This document shows, piece by piece, positions 63,945 through 64,000 of a DNA stretch of 64,000 bases. A program made the translations under genes and the position numbers. Below the pieces are notes generated by a model that was given only the letters and a program-made list of their open reading frames with translations, did no database searches and had not been told where the DNA came from. Source of the stretch: JASSUD01 sp031963415 (lineage in GTDB: Bacteria; Pseudomonadota; Gammaproteobacteria; Burkholderiales; Burkholderiaceae); contig JASSUI010000001.1 of assembly GCA_031963415.1 (NCBI GenBank), forward strand, positions 62,001-126,000. The letters are read 5' to 3'. The first letter of the stretch is position 1; each line of letters opens with the position of its first letter.

Positions 63945-64000
63945 TAAGCAAGCTCCAATTTTTTCCATGACATTTATTACTTCTTACCCTCGGGGGCCTT

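Larger units (their letters stand above)
63250..64000. other. 751-bp gene-free stretch with two inverted-repeat elements
   Basis: No coding frame with family similarity is seen upstream of alaS. The stretch carries the two small elements described at 63508 and 63846. The alaS promoter must lie at its left end but is not clear. Confidence 0.5.

Overview
The window looks like a chromosome segment of a Burkholderiaceae-type betaproteobacterium that lives inside a eukaryotic host. The conserved genes thrB, a BPSS1780-like membrane protein gene, uvrD, valS, galU, tusA and alaS are all Burkholderia-like in sequence and grouping, but base composition is lower in GC than free-living Burkholderia. The accessory genes include very large TIR/NACHT/HEAT proteins, a decayed F-box protein and several pseudogenes. 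An endofungal relative such as Mycoavidus would fit; that identification is inference.

Layout. (1) Positions 1-6592 are the right part of an older integrated island. It carries a huge leftward NACHT ATPase with 99-bp (33-residue) HEAT-type repeats that runs off the left edge, a ribbon-helix-helix protein, and a frameshifted tyrosine integrase beside the attachment site. (2) Positions 6593-48316 are a complete-looking temperate phage of contractile-tail type, bounded by a 55-bp direct repeat that is the 3' part of a tRNA-Lys gene. The intact tRNA-Lys is at the right end (48272-48347). The older island and the prophage therefore sit in tandem in one tRNA gene. (3) Positions 48348-64000 are host chromosome with housekeeping genes, gene remnants and two small inverted-repeat elements.

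Prophage organisation. From the divergent repressor/Cro pair near 40.6 kb, replication and regulatory genes, a HigBA-type toxin-antitoxin pair, a ParB-methyltransferase, terminase, head, neck, contractile tail, baseplate, fibre and lysis genes all run leftward to 12.0 kb. A rightward arm holds a DUF4236 membrane protein, four small unknown proteins behind a promoter that carries the same operator sequence as the repressor region, a RecB/Cas4-like nuclease with a RecT annealing protein, a DUF4224 protein and the integrase. The tail chaperone gene carries a canonical T TTT TTC slippery heptamer that opens a -1-frame extension.

Most interesting cargo. Between the left attachment site and the lysis genes the prophage carries a 1,514-residue TIR-like/NACHT/HEAT protein, a paralogue of the large protein in the neighbouring island. 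Both have a Walker A motif, a Walker B motif, a SEFIR/TIR-like N-terminal region, and repeats of exactly 33 residues that vary mainly at a few positions. This architecture resembles STAND immune receptors used against phages. Two such genes in tandem mobile elements at one tRNA locus are the best candidates here for an undescribed defence or host-interaction system.
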